Below are positions 3,242-5,734 of a stretch of 5,734 bases of DNA, in pieces. The stretch is from an uncultured Collinsella sp. (GTDB taxonomy: Bacteria > Actinomycetota > Coriobacteriia > Coriobacteriales > Coriobacteriaceae). The notes beneath the pieces are model-generated. The model was given only the letters and a program-made list of their open reading frames with translations. It did not search any database and was not told the DNA's origin. The translations under genes were made by a program, and so were the position numbers. Position 1 is the first letter of the stretch. Every line of letters starts with the position of its first letter. The stretch covers positions 1 through 5,734 of the forward strand of contig URNK01000114.1 of assembly GCA_900549195.1 (NCBI GenBank). Reading direction: 5' to 3'.

Positions 3242-5341
3242 ATGGCTAAGCCTAAGTACAAGCTTTCCGATACCCGTAACATCGGCATCATGGCTCACAT
3301 CGATGCCGGTAAGACCACCACGACCGAGCGTATTCTTTACTACACCGGTAAGACCCACAAGATCGGTGAGGTCCATGAGGGCGCTGCCACCATGGACTGG
3401 ATGGTTCAGGAGCAGGAGCGCGGCGTAACCATTACCTCCGCTGCTACCACGTGCTTCTGGAACAAGGACGGTAAGGACTACCGCATCCAGATCATCGACA
3501 CCCCGGGCCACGTTGACTTCACCGCCGAGGTCGAGCGCTGCCTGCGCGTCCTCGATGGCGCTGTCGCCGTCTTCGACGCCGTTGCCGGCGTTCAGCCCCA
3601 GTCTGAGACCGTTTGGCGTCAGGCTTCTACCTTCAACGTCCCCCGCATCGCCTTCATTAACAAGTATGACCGCGTGGGTGCTGACTTCTTCAACGCTATC
3701 GAGACCATGAAGGATCGTCTCGACGCTAACGCCGTGGCCGCTCAGGTCCCGATGGGCGCCGAGGACAACTTCTGGGGCGTCATCGACCTGGTCACCATGA
3801 CTGCATGGGACTTCAAGGCCGACGACAAGGGCATGACCTACCCCGAGCCGATGGACGAGATCCCGGCTGAGTTCGCTGACATCGCTGCCACCAAGCGCGA
3901 GGAGCTCCTCGACGCTGCTGCCAGCTTTGACGATGAGCTCATGGAGAAGATCCTCATGGAGGAGGACTTCACCGTCGAGGAGCTCAAGGCTGCTCTGCGC
4001 AAGGGCGTTCTGGCCAACGAGCTCAACCTCGTCTTTGTGGGCTCCGCCTACAAGAACAAGGGCGTCCAGGAGCTGCTCGACGCTGTCGTCGACTACCTGC
4101 CCAGCCCGCTTGACGTCGAGGCCGTCACCGGTACCGATCCGGACACCGGCGAGGAGATCGAGCGTCATCCTTCCTTCGACGAGCCCTTCTCCGGCCTGGT
4201 CTTCAAGATCATGACCGACCCGTTCGTCGGTAAGCTCACCTACGTCCGCGTTTACTCCGGCCGTGCCGAGTCCGGCTCCTACGTGATCAACGCTTCCAAC
4301 GGTCAGCGCGAGCGCCTCGGCCGCATCCTCGAGATGAACGCCGCCGAGCGTATCGACCGTGACGACGCTGCCGCCGGCGACATCGTCGCTTGCGTCGGCT
4401 TCAAGAACTCCACCACCGGTGACACCCTGTGCGCCGAGGGCAACGAGATCGTCCTCGAGAAGATCGAGTTCGCCAAGCCCGTTATCGACGTTGCCATCGA
4501 GCCCAAGACCAAGGCCGAGCAGGACAAGATGTCCCTGGCTCTGACCAAGCTCGCCGAGGAGGACCCGACCTTCCAGGTGTCCACCAACCACGAGACCGGC
4601 CAGACCATCATCGCCGGCATGGGCGAGCTGCACCTCGAGATCATCGTCGACCGTCTGCTCCGCGAGTTCAAGGTTGACGCTAACGTTGGTAAGCCCCAGG
4701 TTGCCTACCGCGAGACCGCTGGTCACGACGTCGAGAAGGCTGAGGGCAAGTTCGTCCGTCAGTCCGGCGGCCGCGGTCAGTACGGCCACGCCGTCATCAA
4801 GCTCGAGAAGATGGAGGAGGGCTTCGGCTACGAGTTCGTCAACGCTATCGTCGGCGGCGTCGTGCCCAAGGAGTACATCCCGTCCATCGACAAGGGCATC
4901 CAGGAGGCCCTGAACACCGGTGTTATCGCCGGCTTCCCGGTCCTCGACGTTAAGGTCACCCTGTTCGACGGTTCTTACCACGAGGTCGACTCCTCCGAGG
5001 CCGCCTTCAAGATCGCCGGTTCCATGGCTATCAAGGACGCCCTCAAGAAGTCCGATCCGCAGCTGCTCGAGCCGATCATGGCTGTCGAGGTTGAGACCCC
5101 CGAGCAGTACATGGGCGACGTTATGGGCAACCTCTCCGGTCGCCGCGGCAAGATCGAGGGCATGGAGGATCGCAAGAACAGCAAGCTCATCCGTGCCAAG
5201 GTGCCGCTGGGCGAGATGTTCGGTTACGCTACCGACCTTCGCTCCCAGACCCAGGGCCGTGCATCCTACACGATGCAGTTCGACTCTTATGAGCCCGCGC
5301 CCAAGTCCATCGTGGACGAGGTCATGAGCAAGAACGCCTAA
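3242..5341 (+). CDS. fusA: Translation elongation factor G (EF-G)
   Basis: EF-G is the GTPase that moves tRNAs and mRNA through the ribosome after peptide bond formation and, with RRF, splits ribosomes for recycling. The 699-residue product is full length. The G domain (about 1-290) shows AHIDAGKTT (18-26, P-loop), RGVTI (60-64, switch 1), DTPGH (86-90, His90 being the catalytic histidine), NKYD (140-143) and GSAYK (267-271). Domain II follows (about 310-390, VFKIMTDPFVGKL from 320). Then come domain III (about 400-478), domain IV (about 480-600, with GRGQYGH and FDGSYHEVDSSE) and domain V (about 605-690). The G4 motif reads NKYD where most EF-Gs have NKMD; the Asn, Lys and Asp that contact guanine are intact. 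The start follows AAGGAA (3231-3236). Codon use is extremely biased to C- and G-ending codons. The next gene is rpsJ, not tuf. Confidence 0.99.
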   Translation: MAKPKYKLSDTRNIGIMAHIDAGKTTTTERILYYTGKTHKIGEVHEGAATMDWMVQEQERGVTITSAATTCFWNKDGKDYRIQIIDTPGHVDFTAEVERCLRVLDGAVAVFDAVAGVQPQSETVWRQASTFNVPRIAFINKYDRVGADFFNAIETMKDRLDANAVAAQVPMGAEDNFWGVIDLVTMTAWDFKADDKGMTYPEPMDEIPAEFADIAATKREELLDAAASFDDELMEKILMEEDFTVEELKAALRKGVLANELNLVFVGSAYKNKGVQELLDAVVDYLPSPLDVEAVTGTDPDTGEEIERHPSFDEPFSGLVFKIMTDPFVGKLTYVRVYSGRAESGSYVINASNGQRERLGRILEMNAAERIDRDDAAAGDIVACVGFKNSTTGDTLCAEGNEIVLEKIEFAKPVIDVAIEPKTKAEQDKMSLALTKLAEEDPTFQVSTNHETGQTIIAGMGELHLEIIVDRLLREFKVDANVGKPQVAYRETAGHDVEKAEGKFVRQSGGRGQYGHAVIKLEKMEEGFGYEFVNAIVGGVVPKEYIPSIDKGIQEALNTGVIAGFPVLDVKVTLFDGSYHEVDSSEAAFKIAGSMAIKDALKKSDPQLLEPIMAVEVETPEQYMGDVMGNLSGRRGKIEGMEDRKNSKLIRAKVPLGEMFGYATDLRSQTQGRASYTMQFDSYEPAPKSIVDEVMSKNA

Positions 5342-5366
5342 GTTCGAGCTCCCTGTTACGTAATCC

Positions 5367-5383
5367 GCGAGAACATCTCTCGC
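5367..5383 (+). promoter_or_regulatory. Small stem-loop in the fusA-rpsJ gap
   Basis: GCGAGA (5367-5372) pairs perfectly with TCTCGC (5378-5383) around the loop ACATC. ACTCTTT follows, running straight into the rpsJ ribosome binding site. The stem is short and the T run weak, so it would at most attenuate transcription between the str and S10 parts of the operon. It could instead be an mRNA processing or stability site. Confidence 0.45.
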
Positions 5384-5390
5384 ACTCTTT

Positions 5391-5395
5391 GGAGG
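5391..5395 (+). promoter_or_regulatory. Ribosome binding site fixing a TTG start for rpsJ
   Basis: GGAGG at 5391-5395 stands six bases before TTG 5402, which opens the conserved S10 N-terminus ATQKIRIRLKGYDH. No in-frame ATG or GTG is close, so the TTG start is well supported. Confidence 0.87.
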
Positions 5396-5401
5396 TTTAA
5401 G

Positions 5402-5710
5402 TTGGCTACCCAGAAGATCCGCATTCGCCTCAAGGGCTATGATCACGAGGTCGTCGATCAGTCCGCGAAGCTCATCGTCGAGACCGCTCAGAAGACCGGC
5501 GCTCGCGTTTCCGGTCCTGTCCCCCTGCCCACCGAGCGCAACCTGTACACGGTTATCCGCTCGCCGCACGTGAACAAGGACTCCCGTGAGCAGTTCGAGA
5601 TGCGCACCCACAAGCGCCTCATCGACATCCTCGACCCCACCTCGGGCACCGTTGATTCGCTCATGCGTCTCGACCTCCCCGCTGGCGTCGACATCGACAT
5701 CAAGCTCTAA
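5402..5710 (+). CDS. rpsJ: 30S ribosomal protein S10 (NusE)
   Basis: S10 is a component of the 30S head and, as NusE, pairs with NusB in transcription antitermination and with NusG in coupling transcription to translation. The 102-residue product is the standard length. It carries ATQKIRIRLKGYDH at the start, GPVPLPT (38-44) and the long conserved loop TVIRSPHVNKDSREQFEM (50-67) followed by RTHKRLIDI (68-76). Val57, a site where changes are linked to tetracycline or tigecycline resistance in other bacteria, is the common residue. It normally heads the S10 operon (rpsJ-rplC-rplD-rplW and so on). Here it lies only 60 bases after fusA, with no clear promoter between, so it is probably co-transcribed with the str genes. 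The start codon is TTG. Confidence 0.98.
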   Translation: MATQKIRIRLKGYDHEVVDQSAKLIVETAQKTGARVSGPVPLPTERNLYTVIRSPHVNKDSREQFEMRTHKRLIDILDPTSGTVDSLMRLDLPAGVDIDIKL

Positions 5711-5734
5711 GCGATATCGCTCATAGCTTACAGA
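5710..5734. other. Short downstream tail with a 12-bp palindrome
   Basis: AGCGATATCGCT (5710-5721) is a perfect palindrome overlapping the last base of the rpsJ stop codon. No T tract follows before the window ends, so it is not a terminator. The next S10-operon gene is expected just beyond the edge but none of it is visible. Confidence 0.45.

Noticed and set aside
2734..3291. A 185-codon minus-strand frame opposite rpsG
   Set aside because: Same cause as above: antisense of a highly biased gene, with similar Leu/Gly/Asp-rich composition and no independent support.
3224..5611. A 795-codon open frame on the minus strand covering all of fusA and much of rpsJ
   Set aside because: It is the antisense of certain genes. 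Heavy use of C- and G-ending codons removes the sense-strand triplets that would be stops on the other strand. The translation is low-complexity (Leu, Gly, Val, Asp rich) and has no ribosome binding site or known domain.
1..5734. CRISPR arrays, tRNA or rRNA genes, toxin-antitoxin pairs, phage genes
   Set aside because: No regularly spaced direct repeats, no cloverleaf or rRNA sequence, and no phage or toxin-like proteins were seen on either strand.

Overview
The window is the end of a bacterial contig. The first 29 bases are residual Nextera (Tn5 tagmentation) adapter, so genomic sequence begins at base 30. The genome looks like a moderately high-GC actinomycetal gut bacterium. The ribosomal proteins, the strongly C/G-ending codons of the translation genes and the DUF4179-type anti-sigma protein suggest a Coriobacteriia member, perhaps Collinsella-like. 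That assignment is inferred from family resemblance and was not tested by a search.

Layout: (1) Bases 30-345 hold no convincing gene. They contain hairpins, a striking 100-bp imperfect palindrome (80-179) with a bidirectional-terminator-like core, and an ECF-type promoter (TGAAAC-N17-CGTATC, 269-297). (2) Bases 346-1891 encode an ECF sigma factor and an overlapping one-TM protein, very probably its anti-sigma factor. A clear intrinsic terminator follows at 1897-1931. (3) Bases 1932-2297 are non-coding, with several inverted repeats, a good housekeeping promoter (TTGACG-N17-TATCCT, 2176-2204) and a leader stem-loop. (4) Bases 2298-5710 are rpsL, rpsG, fusA and rpsJ on the plus strand, closely spaced. 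This is the str operon running straight into the first gene of the S10 operon, with no tuf between. The window ends 24 bases after rpsJ, where further S10-operon genes (rplC first) would be expected.

Two transcription units are therefore seen. One is a probably self-regulating envelope-type stress module, sigma plus membrane anti-sigma, translated with a 50-nt overlap. The other is a highly expressed translation operon making 30S proteins S12, S7 and S10 and the translocase EF-G.

No wholly new system is evident; most of the window is housekeeping. The items most worth a second look are the 100-bp palindrome, the match between the ECF sigma and the promoter in front of it, the natural Arg at S12 position 88 (the streptomycin-resistance site), the absence of tuf, and the adapter contamination.
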